Positions 6,515 through 13,390 of a DNA stretch of 14,231 bases are shown in pieces. Positions within the stretch are counted from its first letter, which is position 1, and every line of letters begins with the position of its first letter. The notes beneath the pieces are model-generated. The model was not told the DNA's origin, did not search any database, and saw nothing but the letters and a program-made list of their open reading frames with translations. The position numbers and the translations under genes are program-made. Origin of the DNA: Bacillota bacterium (GTDB taxonomy: Bacteria > Bacillota > Clostridia > Christensenellales > CAG-138). Location of the stretch: the NCBI GenBank assembly GCA_023396535.1, contig JAEWWD010000142.1, forward strand, positions 1 to 14,231. Reading direction: 5' to 3'.

Positions 6515-7531
6515 ATGAAAACAGTCAAACTAGGCATCGTTGGGCTGGGGAGGCTGGGCCGAAACCATGCCGCGAATATCCATTACCGGATCCCAAACGC
6601 GGAACTGACCGCAATCTGCAGCGTTATGCCGCATGAACTGGAAGAAGTCGGGCGGGAGATGAATCCTAAGTATCGATATGCGGATTACCGGGATATGTTT
6701 ATGAATACGGAGCTGGACGGCGTAGTGATAGCCACAAATTCACAGCTCCATTGCGAAATGGCATGCGCCGCGGCGGAGCTGGGCGTAAAAAACGTCTATA
6801 TGGAAAAGCCTCTCGGCATGACGCTGGAAGAAATCGATCGTATCCGTGCGGCGGTTGGCAATAGCGGCATCAACGTATTCCAGGTTGGCTACAACCGCCG
6901 TTTTGACACATCTTATCAAGCCATGAAAAAGAAACTCGACGAAGGCTATATAGGCAAGCCCGTGTTGATCAAGATGATCAACCGGGACCCGGCGTCCATG
7001 GCGGAATTTATCATCAAATTTTCTCCAACTTCGGGCGGGTTGGTTTTTGATATGCTGACGCATGATTACGACGCGGCCAGGTGGTTCCTTAATTCGGACG
7101 CCACAAAGGTCTACGGATTGGGCGGCGTGTATGCGTATGAAGGTCTTGCGGCAGTAAACGATATCGACAATTGCGGTATACTCTGTAAATTTGAAAACGG
7201 TGCAATGGGCTGGTTTGAAACTACGCGGAACTGCTCTTACGGGTACCACGTGGAAACGGAGGTATTCGGTACCGACGGATGTATCCGCGTATGTGTTACG
7301 CCTACAAACGATCGTGTTCTGTATCTCGATAAAAACGGTATCAATCAGACCACGGTAAAATGGTTTTATGAATATTGGGAACCGACGTTCACCGCCGAAA
7401 TGCAGGATTACGTAAACGCCATCGCGGAAGGCAGAGAGCCCCTTGTCGGCTTGATGGACGGATATAAAGCCGTGAAATGGGCATTGGCTGCTAAAAAGGC
7501 GGTGGACGAGGAAACGGTCGTCGAGGTATAA
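6515..7531 (+). CDS. Gfo/Idh/MocA-family oxidoreductase, inositol 2-dehydrogenase-like
   Basis: NAD(P)-dependent oxidoreductase of 338 residues, normal length. The N-terminal Rossmann motif is GIVGLGRLGRNHAANI (residues 7-22). The family motif EKPLG holds Lys98, and Asp179 and His183 in DMLTHDYD match the Lys/Asp/His catalytic set of IolG-type inositol dehydrogenases in spacing. GYNRRFD near 125-131 is also typical. The frame stays open 15 codons further back to 6470, overlapping the regulator gene, but GGAGGAAG lies just upstream of the ATG at 6515, which also places the Rossmann motif normally. It is the last gene of the rightward operon and is followed by a terminator. It probably oxidises a ring or polyol hydroxyl to a ketone, either myo- or scyllo-inositol or a sugar. 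Family membership is firm; the inositol assignment is only a likeness. Confidence 0.93.
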   Translation: MKTVKLGIVGLGRLGRNHAANIHYRIPNAELTAICSVMPHELEEVGREMNPKYRYADYRDMFMNTELDGVVIATNSQLHCEMACAAAELGVKNVYMEKPLGMTLEEIDRIRAAVGNSGINVFQVGYNRRFDTSYQAMKKKLDEGYIGKPVLIKMINRDPASMAEFIIKFSPTSGGLVFDMLTHDYDAARWFLNSDATKVYGLGGVYAYEGLAAVNDIDNCGILCKFENGAMGWFETTRNCSYGYHVETEVFGTDGCIRVCVTPTNDRVLYLDKNGINQTTVKWFYEYWEPTFTAEMQDYVNAIAEGREPLVGLMDGYKAVKWALAAKKAVDEETVVEV

Positions 7532-7570
7532 CGATATCAATCCAAATAAAAAAGTTCCTATTTGTATTGG

Positions 7571-7600
7571 AAAGGGACCCGTTTTCGGGTCCCTTTTGCT
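7571..7600 (+). terminator. Rho-independent terminator after the oxidoreductase gene
   Basis: An 11-bp perfect stem AAAGGGACCCG (7571-7581) pairs with CGGGTCCCTTT (7586-7596) around a TTTT loop and runs into TTTTGCTGAT. It sits 40 bases after the oxidoreductase stop and between two convergent genes. On the minus strand the stem is followed by only three U residues, so it may also stop the methyltransferase transcript, but less well. Confidence 0.88.
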
Positions 7601-7623
7601 GATATGTATTTTAGGAGGCGGCC

Positions 7624-8829
7624 TCATTCGTCCAAGGCGAAAAAGCTCTGCCTGCCATCTACGTCCATGGTTTGCAGTACCGGGACGCCATGTTCGCAGG
7701 CCGGGATGTGCAGAATAAGGGGCATGGCGGGCGTATACGCATACGCGCCGGCACGGAAAACGCCGTCGTATATGGACCCCAGCGCGCAATATATCAGCGC
7801 GGTTCTGCTGCCCTCTGCGGAATACGTATTAACCGTACAACTCCAATACCCGCCTTCGCGCCGGAATGACGCGTCGATTTGTGCATCAGGGATCCATGCG
7901 GGGAATTGAAGCTCCAGCGGCTGCGCGTCATTAAGAAAGTTCATGGCATTGTACTGTGCGCACTGGCGTTTGCGCAATGCGTAGAGCGCATAATTCGAAC
8001 TGTCGCAGGCCAGGAATCTGCGCCCTGTCCGGCTCGCGACAGCGGCGGTGGTTCCGCTGCCGGAAAAGAAATCAGCTACAATATCGCCCTCCCTTGACGA
8101 GGCGAGCAGTATCCGTTTGAGAAGGGCTTCCGGCTTTTGCGTCGCGTACCCTGTGCGTTCAGGGTCGCGCTGGTGCAGGTGTTCGATGTCCGTCCATACG
8201 TCGCTGGGATAGACAAGCGAATCCTCGCGATACGTGTACAGTTTGCCGCCGGAGCGTATGGAATAACAGACGCGGCCCTTGTCGTCGACGAACCGTTTCA
8301 TATGGTTTTTTCGTTCGGGTCCGCGCGGAATACCCACGGCTTCCATATCAAAAAAGACATCCCTGCTTTTGCGGTAAAACAATATGACGTCGTGCTTCCT
8401 TGAAAAGTGGGCCGTACTTCTGCCGCCGGACTGATAGGCCCATACGATTTCGTTCATGAGATTTTTAGCGCCGAACAATTCGTCGAGCATCATCCGAAGT
8501 GGCGCCGCCATGCGGTAATCCACATGAAGATAAAGAGAGCCGCTCGGGGCAAGAAGCTCCCGGCAGCCTTCCAATACCGTTCGCATGAACTCCAAATACT
8601 GATTAGGGGGTAATGCGTCCGTGTAGGCCGGACGCTGCACAAATGCGCCGTCGATGCGCATGCGAAACAATTCGCCGGTGCCGAAAGGCGGATCCAGATA
8701 GATTAATTGCACTTTGCCGCCATACGCTTTGATCAGTTCGGGCAAACGGTCTTCGACGCGTCCCAGTAAAAACAGGCCGGGTCCTCCGCTTGCGATCAGC
8801 TCGCGGGTACAAGGGATGGCCTTTGGCAT
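7624..8829 (-). CDS. Orphan DNA methyltransferase (beta-type, DPPF) with unrecognised C-terminal extension
   Basis: S-adenosylmethionine-dependent DNA methyltransferase, 401 residues. The catalytic motif IV DPPF is at 46-49. The SAM-binding motif I DFFSGSGTT comes later, at 253-261, preceded by the usual TQKPEALLKRIL. This order (IV before I) marks the beta class, which contains N6-adenine and N4-cytosine enzymes; DPPF suggests N6-adenine, unproved. The central part with WAYQSGGRSTAHFSRKHDVILFYRK resembles type III Mod-like enzymes. About 110 residues after the catalytic domain (292-401) match nothing I know and look beta-rich. The ATG has GGGAGG just upstream. It follows the GntR-type gene by 39 nt on the same strand, and no restriction gene is near. 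Roles in self-marking, phage defence or gene regulation are all possible. Confidence 0.9.
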   Translation of the reverse strand: MPKAIPCTRELIASGGPGLFLLGRVEDRLPELIKAYGGKVQLIYLDPPFGTGELFRMRIDGAFVQRPAYTDALPPNQYLEFMRTVLEGCRELLAPSGSLYLHVDYRMAAPLRMMLDELFGAKNLMNEIVWAYQSGGRSTAHFSRKHDVILFYRKSRDVFFDMEAVGIPRGPERKNHMKRFVDDKGRVCYSIRSGGKLYTYREDSLVYPSDVWTDIEHLHQRDPERTGYATQKPEALLKRILLASSREGDIVADFFSGSGTTAAVASRTGRRFLACDSSNYALYALRKRQCAQYNAMNFLNDAQPLELQFPAWIPDAQIDASFRREGGYWSCTVNTYSAEGSRTALIYCALGSIYDGVFRAGAYAYTPAMPLILHIPACEHGVPVLQTMDVDGRQSFFALDE

Positions 8830-8868
8830 GGCAGTCCTCCCATCGGCAGATAGGGCCGGGCGCAGCTG

Positions 8869-9525
8869 CTATTCTTGCGGGGCCTTGGAATGCGCCGCGG
8901 TCAATATATGCTGTTCCATACGGTATTTTGCCTCGTCGGCGTCGTGCGCCTCCAGTGCGGCGAATATGCCCTTATGTTCTTCCAGAGACTTGGGGACTCG
9001 TACGGGCGACATCAGCGAGCTTTGCCGTGCGTGCTGTGCATTCTGATGCAGGTTAAGCAATATATGCTTGAGGGTGCGGCTGTTGCTGGCCGTAAATATG
9101 ATTTCGTGGAATTCCGAATCAAGCCGGGCGAGATTGGCGGAATCGTTGCGGCGGGTATACAGCTCCATCAGCTCCACGATTTCCGCAAGCTGATCCAATT
9201 GCTCCGGCCTGATGCGCTGCGCCGCCCAATAGGCGGCAAGGCCTTCCAGATGATGTCGTATCGTGTAGATATCATCGATATCCTCCTGGGAAATACCCTT
9301 CACCCTCACGCCGCGGTTGGGAATGGATTCCGCAAGATCCTCCAATTCCAACTGCTTGAGCGCTTCGCGGATGGGTGTGCGGCTTACGCCCAATTCCTCA
9401 GCCAGTTTTGTTTCCACAAGATAATCGCCGGATTGATAGCGGCCTTCTATGATTCCATCCCGTAAATATCGAAATACTTTTGTCGTAAGGGAAATGCTAT
9501 CGCGCGTATCGAATGGATTAGACAT
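8869..9525 (-). CDS. GntR-family regulator, FCD (FadR-like) subfamily
   Basis: Transcription factor of 218 residues. A winged helix-turn-helix occupies about residues 10-75 (ELGVSRTPIREALKQLELEDL is the recognition region). An all-helical FCD effector domain follows, with the expected metal ligands Asp136, His140, His184 and His206. The frame is open 50 codons further upstream to 9675, but that extension is Cys-rich and unlike the family. The ATG at 9525 has AGAAGGA six bases upstream and gives the standard N-terminus. FCD regulators usually respond to small carboxylates or sugar acids. The gene precedes the DNA methyltransferase gene on the same strand and diverges from the spoIIIA operon. 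Its effector and targets are unknown; autoregulation is suggested by a palindrome upstream. Confidence 0.93.
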   Translation of the reverse strand: MSNPFDTRDSISLTTKVFRYLRDGIIEGRYQSGDYLVETKLAEELGVSRTPIREALKQLELEDLAESIPNRGVRVKGISQEDIDDIYTIRHHLEGLAAYWAAQRIRPEQLDQLAEIVELMELYTRRNDSANLARLDSEFHEIIFTASNSRTLKHILLNLHQNAQHARQSSLMSPVRVPKSLEEHKGIFAALEAHDADEAKYRMEQHILTAAHSKAPQE

Positions 9526-9656
9526 AAATGTCCTTCTTTCAATTCCATGCTTTTGAATAGTGCCGCTGCATGATCGACAAGTGTCGGGGCAGCGAGAAAA
9601 ACATGTTTCGTTTTCAGATAGAGTGTACCGCATTTCGCTGATCAGCACAAGAAGAA

Positions 9657-9668
9657 CATGTATACAAT
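9657..9668. promoter_or_regulatory. Candidate GntR/FCD operator upstream of the regulator gene
   Basis: TGTATACA (9659-9666) is a perfect 8-base palindrome; on the minus strand it reads ATTGTATACATG. TTGTATACA-type cores are known operators of FCD-subfamily GntR proteins such as MatR. It lies about 135 bases upstream of the regulator start and about 120 bases upstream of spoIIIAA. I found no convincing -35/-10 pair for the regulator gene near it, so its link to this promoter is a guess. Confidence 0.4.
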
Positions 9669-9728
9669 CGTACAATCCGTGGCAGTTTTGTTATGCAATC
9701 CATATTCGACAATACACTGTGAAAAAAT

Positions 9729-9756
9729 GAATTCTGAAACACATTCTCCATACATA
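9729..9756 (+). promoter_or_regulatory. Sigma-E-like promoter of the spoIIIA operon
   Basis: CATACATA at 9749-9756 fits the sigma-E -10 consensus CATACANT. It is preceded after 13 bases by GAATTCT (9729-9735), a partial match to the sigma-E -35 KMATATT. The predicted start near 9763 leaves a short leader with the AAAGGGGG ribosome-binding site at 9767-9774. The spoIIIA operon of Bacillus subtilis is transcribed in the mother cell by sigma-E, so this is expected at this place. Confidence 0.68.
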
Positions 9757-9785
9757 CATTGTGAGCAAAGGGGGACATGCTGCAA

Positions 9786-10781
9786 ATGGAAAACCGTAGT
9801 AAAGTACACAGGGCGCGGTGGAAACAGGATATACTGCCGCTGCTGCCGGTAAGGCTGCAGGTTCTGCTGCAGCCGGTAGAAGAGAATATTCCTTTAGAAG
9901 AAATTCGCATACGCGCCGATCAGCCTCTGCAGCTATGCTGCGGTGGCTTTGAACGCCTGCTGTACGCGTCGGGCGAAAAGCCGGCTGCCAGCGCGGAGGA
10001 TTGCGCCAGGATTGTAGAACGTGCGTGCGAACATTCCATATACGCCTGGGAGGAGGAGCTGCGATCCGGATTTTTGACACTGCCGGGTGGGTACCGCCTT
10101 GGGCTATGCGGAAAAGCCGTGCGGGATGGGGATAAGATCGGCCGGTTGGCCGACATTACATCCATTAACATCCGAATTGCGCGCGCCTGTATCGGCGCAG
10201 CGGATTCTTTGATATCCCGCATACTGCGGCCGGATGGAACGCCGTTTCCAACGCTTATCATATCCCCGCCGGGATGTGGGAAAACCACAATGCTGCGCGA
10301 TCTGGTGCGGCAGTTTTCCTGCGGACTCAACGGCGTTCTGCCAATGCGCGTATGCGTTGTGGACGAACGCATGGAAATCGCGGGATCGGTGCGCGGTGTC
10401 GCGCAGCATGATCTGGGTCCGCGGACAGACGTTCTCTCCGGCTGTTCCAAGCCCGAGGGGATACGGCTGGCCGTGCGCGTGCTTTCGCCGGATGTTATCG
10501 TCACCGACGAATTAGGCGCAAAGGAGGATGCGGACGCCGTCCAGGAGGCCGCGTATTGCGGCGTTACGACTATAGCGAGCGCGCATGTTACGAATATTGA
10601 GGCCCTGCATAAGCGCGCAACCCTGATGGAATTGACGCGCAGCGGCGCGTTTGAACGACTGGTGTTGCTGGGCCGGGAGGGTGGGCACGCGGGCTGTGTA
10701 ATCGGCGTATGGGATTGCGCGTTGCGACCGATTTGGGATCAGGGGAGGGGATTGCGATGCTTAGAGCGTTCGCTATGCTGA
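9786..10781 (+). CDS. spoIIIAA: Stage III sporulation protein AA, secretion-type ATPase
   Basis: Mother-cell AAA+/secretion-ATPase-like protein of the SpoIIIA-SpoIIQ channel (feeding tube) joining mother cell and forespore. It has 331 residues from the chosen start, close to the ~307 of B. subtilis. Walker A is SPPGCGKTTMLRDL (GCGKT at about 163-167). VCVVDERMEIAGS and DVIVTDELGAKEDADAV supply the Walker B-like and conserved acidic segments. YRLGLCGKAV and INIRIARACIGAAD before the P-loop are typical of SpoIIIAA. Two ATGs compete. The one at 9777 is only 2 bases from AAAGGGGG; the one at 9786 is 11 bases away and is preferred. It is the first gene of the operon, behind a sigma-E-like promoter, and its last 25 bases overlap spoIIIAB. 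Confidence 0.96.
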   Translation: MENRSKVHRARWKQDILPLLPVRLQVLLQPVEENIPLEEIRIRADQPLQLCCGGFERLLYASGEKPAASAEDCARIVERACEHSIYAWEEELRSGFLTLPGGYRLGLCGKAVRDGDKIGRLADITSINIRIARACIGAADSLISRILRPDGTPFPTLIISPPGCGKTTMLRDLVRQFSCGLNGVLPMRVCVVDERMEIAGSVRGVAQHDLGPRTDVLSGCSKPEGIRLAVRVLSPDVIVTDELGAKEDADAVQEAAYCGVTTIASAHVTNIEALHKRATLMELTRSGAFERLVLLGREGGHAGCVIGVWDCALRPIWDQGRGLRCLERSLC

Positions 10782-11272
10782 TCGTGTTCTTCGGCTGCAC
10801 ATTTCTGGGGTCGCGCGCATCCTCAGGGCTCAGGCTGCGCAGGGATACGCTGCGCGCAATGATCGGCTGCATCAATCGGCTGTCCATCTGGATGGAATAC
10901 GCGCAGGAGCCGCTTTTTACGCTCGCGCGGCGCGCCAAGTCGGAAGAAACCGCAATATTCTGGGATACGTTTTCCAAAAAGCTTAAAAACGCGGGGGATG
11001 TGGAGCTTGCCTGGCAGCAGGCCATGGAATATGCGCGCGGGCAGGATGCCGGCTTTGCGGCGCTGGAGAATGCGGAACTTAACGCCCTGTATGAATACGC
11101 GCAGGGATTAGGGAAAAGCGACGGAAAAAGCCAGGCAAAAAACGCAGCCCTGCTCCAGCAACGGCTGGAAGAACTGTGCACGCAGGCGCAGGCCGCTTAC
11201 GGAAGCAAAGGGCGCATGTATCGCTCCGTAGGCATACTGACGGGGCTGGCGGCTGCGATACTGCTCTGGTGA
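10757..11272 (+). CDS. spoIIIAB: Stage III sporulation protein AB
   Basis: Membrane component of the SpoIIIA complex, 171 residues, the same length as in B. subtilis. There is a hydrophobic N-terminal segment (MLRAFAMLIVFFGCTFLGS), a helical cytoplasmic body with the conserved LGxSDxxxQ element (GLGKSDGKSQ), and a C-terminal hydrophobic segment (SVGILTGLAAAILLW). The fold resembles type II secretion GspF domains and the protein is thought to work next to SpoIIIAA. GGGGAGGGGA lies directly before the ATG at 10757. The frame is open further upstream to 10709, but that part only runs inside spoIIIAA. The 25-base overlap with spoIIIAA suggests coupled translation. Confidence 0.94.
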   Translation: MLRAFAMLIVFFGCTFLGSRASSGLRLRRDTLRAMIGCINRLSIWMEYAQEPLFTLARRAKSEETAIFWDTFSKKLKNAGDVELAWQQAMEYARGQDAGFAALENAELNALYEYAQGLGKSDGKSQAKNAALLQQRLEELCTQAQAAYGSKGRMYRSVGILTGLAAAILLW

Positions 11273-11292
11273 TGGAGGAAGGGGTAATACGC

Positions 11293-11490
11293 ATGAATGT
11301 GGATATGCTGTTTAAAATCGCGGGGGTTGGTATACTCGTAGCCGTTATCACGCAACTGCTCAAACAGAGCGGGCGGGATGAAATGGCTACTATTGCCGCC
11401 ATCGTGGGATTGATCATCGGCCTGCTGATGATGCTGGATCTGGTCGGAGATCTGTTTGACAGCGTCCGGCAGGTTTTCCAGTTGTACTGA
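11293..11490 (+). CDS. spoIIIAC: Stage III sporulation protein AC
   Basis: Small membrane protein, 65 residues (about 68 in B. subtilis), with two hydrophobic helices: MLFKIAGVGILVAVITQLLKQSG and MATIAAIVGLIIGLLMMLDLVGDLF. The pattern with KQSGRDE between the helices is characteristic of SpoIIIAC. It belongs to the SpoIIIA complex in the outer forespore membrane. The chosen ATG has AAGGGG eight bases upstream. An in-frame ATG at 11272 overlaps the spoIIIAB stop and would add seven residues; it lacks its own ribosome-binding site. Confidence 0.93.
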   Translation: MNVDMLFKIAGVGILVAVITQLLKQSGRDEMATIAAIVGLIIGLLMMLDLVGDLFDSVRQVFQLY

Positions 11491-11503
11491 GGAGGTTGTC
11501 GCG

Positions 11504-11902
11504 ATGGCAGTGTTTCAGCTGGCGGCATTCGGTCTGCTGGCGGCGTCCATCGTCGTACTGGTACGGGCATACCGGCCCGAGATGGCGCTGCAGATCAGTA
11601 TTGTGGCTGGCCTGCTGCTGCTGCTTTACATTATCGCGCAGGTGAGCGGCATATTGGCCAGTTTGAAGGCAATCTCCGAGCGCTACGGGGTCAACAGCGC
11701 CTATATAGGCGTGCTTATAAAAATCATTGGCATCGCGTATCTGGCGCAATTCGCCGGCGAAATATGTAAGGACGCCGGCGAATCGGCCATGGCGTCCAAG
11801 GTGGAGTTAGGAGGCCGCATTATGATACTCGCGGCGGCGCTGCCCGCGGCTGTTACGCTGCTGGATATGGTGGCCGCGCTGCTTCCGGGTAGCACGCCAT
11901 GA
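11504..11902 (+). CDS. spoIIIAD: Stage III sporulation protein AD
   Basis: Polytopic membrane protein of the SpoIIIA complex, 132 residues, matching the ~133 of B. subtilis. Hydrophobic segments are near 3-20, 27-48, 65-85 and 100-128. LKAISERYGVNSAYIGVLIKIIGIAYLAQFAGEICKDAGESAMASKVELGGRI carries the conserved core; only its character matters here. GAGGAGGT lies before the ATG at 11504. An upstream in-frame ATG at 11456 runs inside spoIIIAC and is not favoured. The stop overlaps the spoIIIAE start by four bases (ATGA). Confidence 0.93.
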   Translation: MAVFQLAAFGLLAASIVVLVRAYRPEMALQISIVAGLLLLLYIIAQVSGILASLKAISERYGVNSAYIGVLIKIIGIAYLAQFAGEICKDAGESAMASKVELGGRIMILAAALPAAVTLLDMVAALLPGSTP

Positions 11903-13074
11903 GATGTAAACGGATTATCGCCGCATTGTCGCTGTGCTTACTGTTCGCGCTGCCTCTGCGGGCCCTGGCGGCAGTCCCGCAGGAAATTCAGGATGGCGTT
12001 AATAGCGCGCTGGATAATACACAGCTTGATTCCTGGCAGGAACTATTTTCTTCGCTGCCCGATGAAGTTCGCGCCATGTGGGGCGGCGAGGACTTGAATA
12101 CCATCGTCGGCGGATATGCGTTGGGCGAAAGCGGTTTTTGGGGACAGACGCTGCAGCAGGGACTTACGGGATTGTTCAAAGCCATGCTGCCGGAAGTATT
12201 GCCCACGCTGCTCAGCTTGTTCGCCGTAGCGCTGCTCAGTGGTTTTCTGCGCGCCATGAGCGACGCCGGCATGAGCGGGCTCAATGATATTGCTGGATTT
12301 GTCTGCCAGTGCTTTGCGATCGGCATCGCGCTCAATGAATTCCTTTCGCTCGCGGTGCTTGCGCGCGAAAGCATCGTGCAGACCACGGCATTTATTGAGC
12401 TTGCGTTCCCGGTGCTGCTGACGCTTTTGACGGCGGCCGGCGGCATCGCTTCAGCCGGGATATTCCAACCCGCTATGGCGATGCTGTCGAGCGGCGTTTC
12501 CGTAGCGCTGCAGGGCGTGGTGCTGCCGGTCATACTCACGGGCGGCGTAATGGGGGTGCTCAACAACATCACGGGACGCGTACAGCTCGGCCAGTTTTTC
12601 AAGCTGAGCAAGACTGTTGCCAAATGGATGATAGGCTTCCTGTTTACGCTATACTTTGGGATTACTACCCTGCAGGGCATGACGGCCGCCTCCTTTGACG
12701 GAATATCCATTCGCACGGCGAAATTCGCTCTCGATAAGCTAGTGCCTATCGTAGGAGGCATGGTATCCGGCACGGTGGATACTATGCTCGGCTGCGCGGT
12801 ACTTGCGAAAAACGCGGTCGGCGTGGCGGCGATACTCATCGCGTTCAGCATCATTTGCTTGCCGCTGCTGCGCATTGCTGCCGGCATGCTGGCGTTTCGG
12901 CTTGCGGCTGCTGCGTGCGAGCCCATTGCGGACCCGCGGCTTCCCAAAATGCTCGAAGCGCTTGCCGAAGTCCTGACCTATTTATTCGCCGCTGCCGTTT
13001 CGCTGTCTGTCATGTTCATCATTACGGTCGGCCTTATCATAAGCACGGGAAACATCGCCGCATTGGGGGGATAA
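11899..13074 (+). CDS. spoIIIAE: Stage III sporulation protein AE
   Basis: Large multi-spanning membrane protein of the SpoIIIA complex, 391 residues (about 399 in B. subtilis). A signal-peptide-like start (MRCKRIIAALSLCLLFALPLRALA) is followed by a soluble ~70-residue stretch with WGGEDLNTIVGGYALGESGF and then seven or so hydrophobic segments. Conserved-looking elements are LFKLSKTVAKWMIGF-like (QFFKLSKTVAKWM), TLQGMTAASFDGISIRTAKFA and VPIVGGMVSGTVDTM. The start ATG shares four bases with the spoIIIAD stop, so translation is probably coupled. Permease-like topology suggests a core channel role, which is inference from the family. Confidence 0.95.
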   Translation: MRCKRIIAALSLCLLFALPLRALAAVPQEIQDGVNSALDNTQLDSWQELFSSLPDEVRAMWGGEDLNTIVGGYALGESGFWGQTLQQGLTGLFKAMLPEVLPTLLSLFAVALLSGFLRAMSDAGMSGLNDIAGFVCQCFAIGIALNEFLSLAVLARESIVQTTAFIELAFPVLLTLLTAAGGIASAGIFQPAMAMLSSGVSVALQGVVLPVILTGGVMGVLNNITGRVQLGQFFKLSKTVAKWMIGFLFTLYFGITTLQGMTAASFDGISIRTAKFALDKLVPIVGGMVSGTVDTMLGCAVLAKNAVGVAAILIAFSIICLPLLRIAAGMLAFRLAAAACEPIADPRLPKMLEALAEVLTYLFAAAVSLSVMFIITVGLIISTGNIAALGG

Positions 13075-13075
13075 T

Positions 13076-13360
13076 ATGCTCTCTTCGCTGTATTCGGTTA
13101 CGATGGTTACTGCGGCCATGGCGGTGCTGTGCGCGCTGATGGAGACGATGATCCCGCAGGGGAAGCTGAAAAGTACGGTACTTTTGGCCCTGGGAATTGT
13201 ATTTTTGCTTGCGCTCGCCTCTCCCCTTGCGGGGCTGCTGCAGGAGCCGCCCACGCTTGCGGCCGGCGCAATGCGCGATGCATCCGCTCTGGAACAGCAA
13301 ACCACATATGAGGATTTGCTCAGGGGCTACTACGAGATCAGCGTCGCAGGAAAGCAATAA
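13076..13360 (+). CDS. spoIIIAF: Stage III sporulation protein AF, short form without the soluble domain
   Basis: Two hydrophobic helices (about residues 4-26 and 33-54, MLSSLYSVTMVTAAMAVLCALME and STVLLALGIVFLLALASPLAGLL) and position between spoIIIAE and spoIIIAG identify it as SpoIIIAF. It has only 94 residues, whereas B. subtilis SpoIIIAF has about 206 with a C-terminal ring-forming soluble domain. Here about 40 residues follow the second helix and include TYEDLLRGYYE. Only 30 bases separate its stop from the spoIIIAG start, so the missing domain is not hidden in another frame. A GGGGGG run overlapping the spoIIIAE end precedes the ATG. Naming rests on helices and gene order and is therefore somewhat less certain than for its neighbours. 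Confidence 0.82.
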   Translation: MLSSLYSVTMVTAAMAVLCALMETMIPQGKLKSTVLLALGIVFLLALASPLAGLLQEPPTLAAGAMRDASALEQQTTYEDLLRGYYEISVAGKQ

Positions 13361-13390
13361 GCGGCGATGCCTGCAAGGAGGAAAACGCGT

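Noticed and set aside
6740..7789. 349-codon open frame on the minus strand
   Set aside because: It lies opposite the Gfo/Idh/MocA gene, whose product is clearly recognisable, and crosses the terminator. Its translation is rich in His, Arg and Phe and resembles no family.
9526..9675. 50-codon N-terminal extension of the GntR regulator
   Set aside because: The extension is Cys-rich and unlike GntR proteins. The internal ATG at 9525 has a good ribosome-binding site and gives the normal length.
9920..10504. 194-codon open frame on the minus strand
   Set aside because: It is antisense to spoIIIAA and has no ribosome-binding site or family likeness.
11988..12947. 319-codon open frame on the minus strand
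   Set aside because: It is antisense to spoIIIAE and its translation is a Ser/Ala/Pro-rich shadow of a membrane protein gene.
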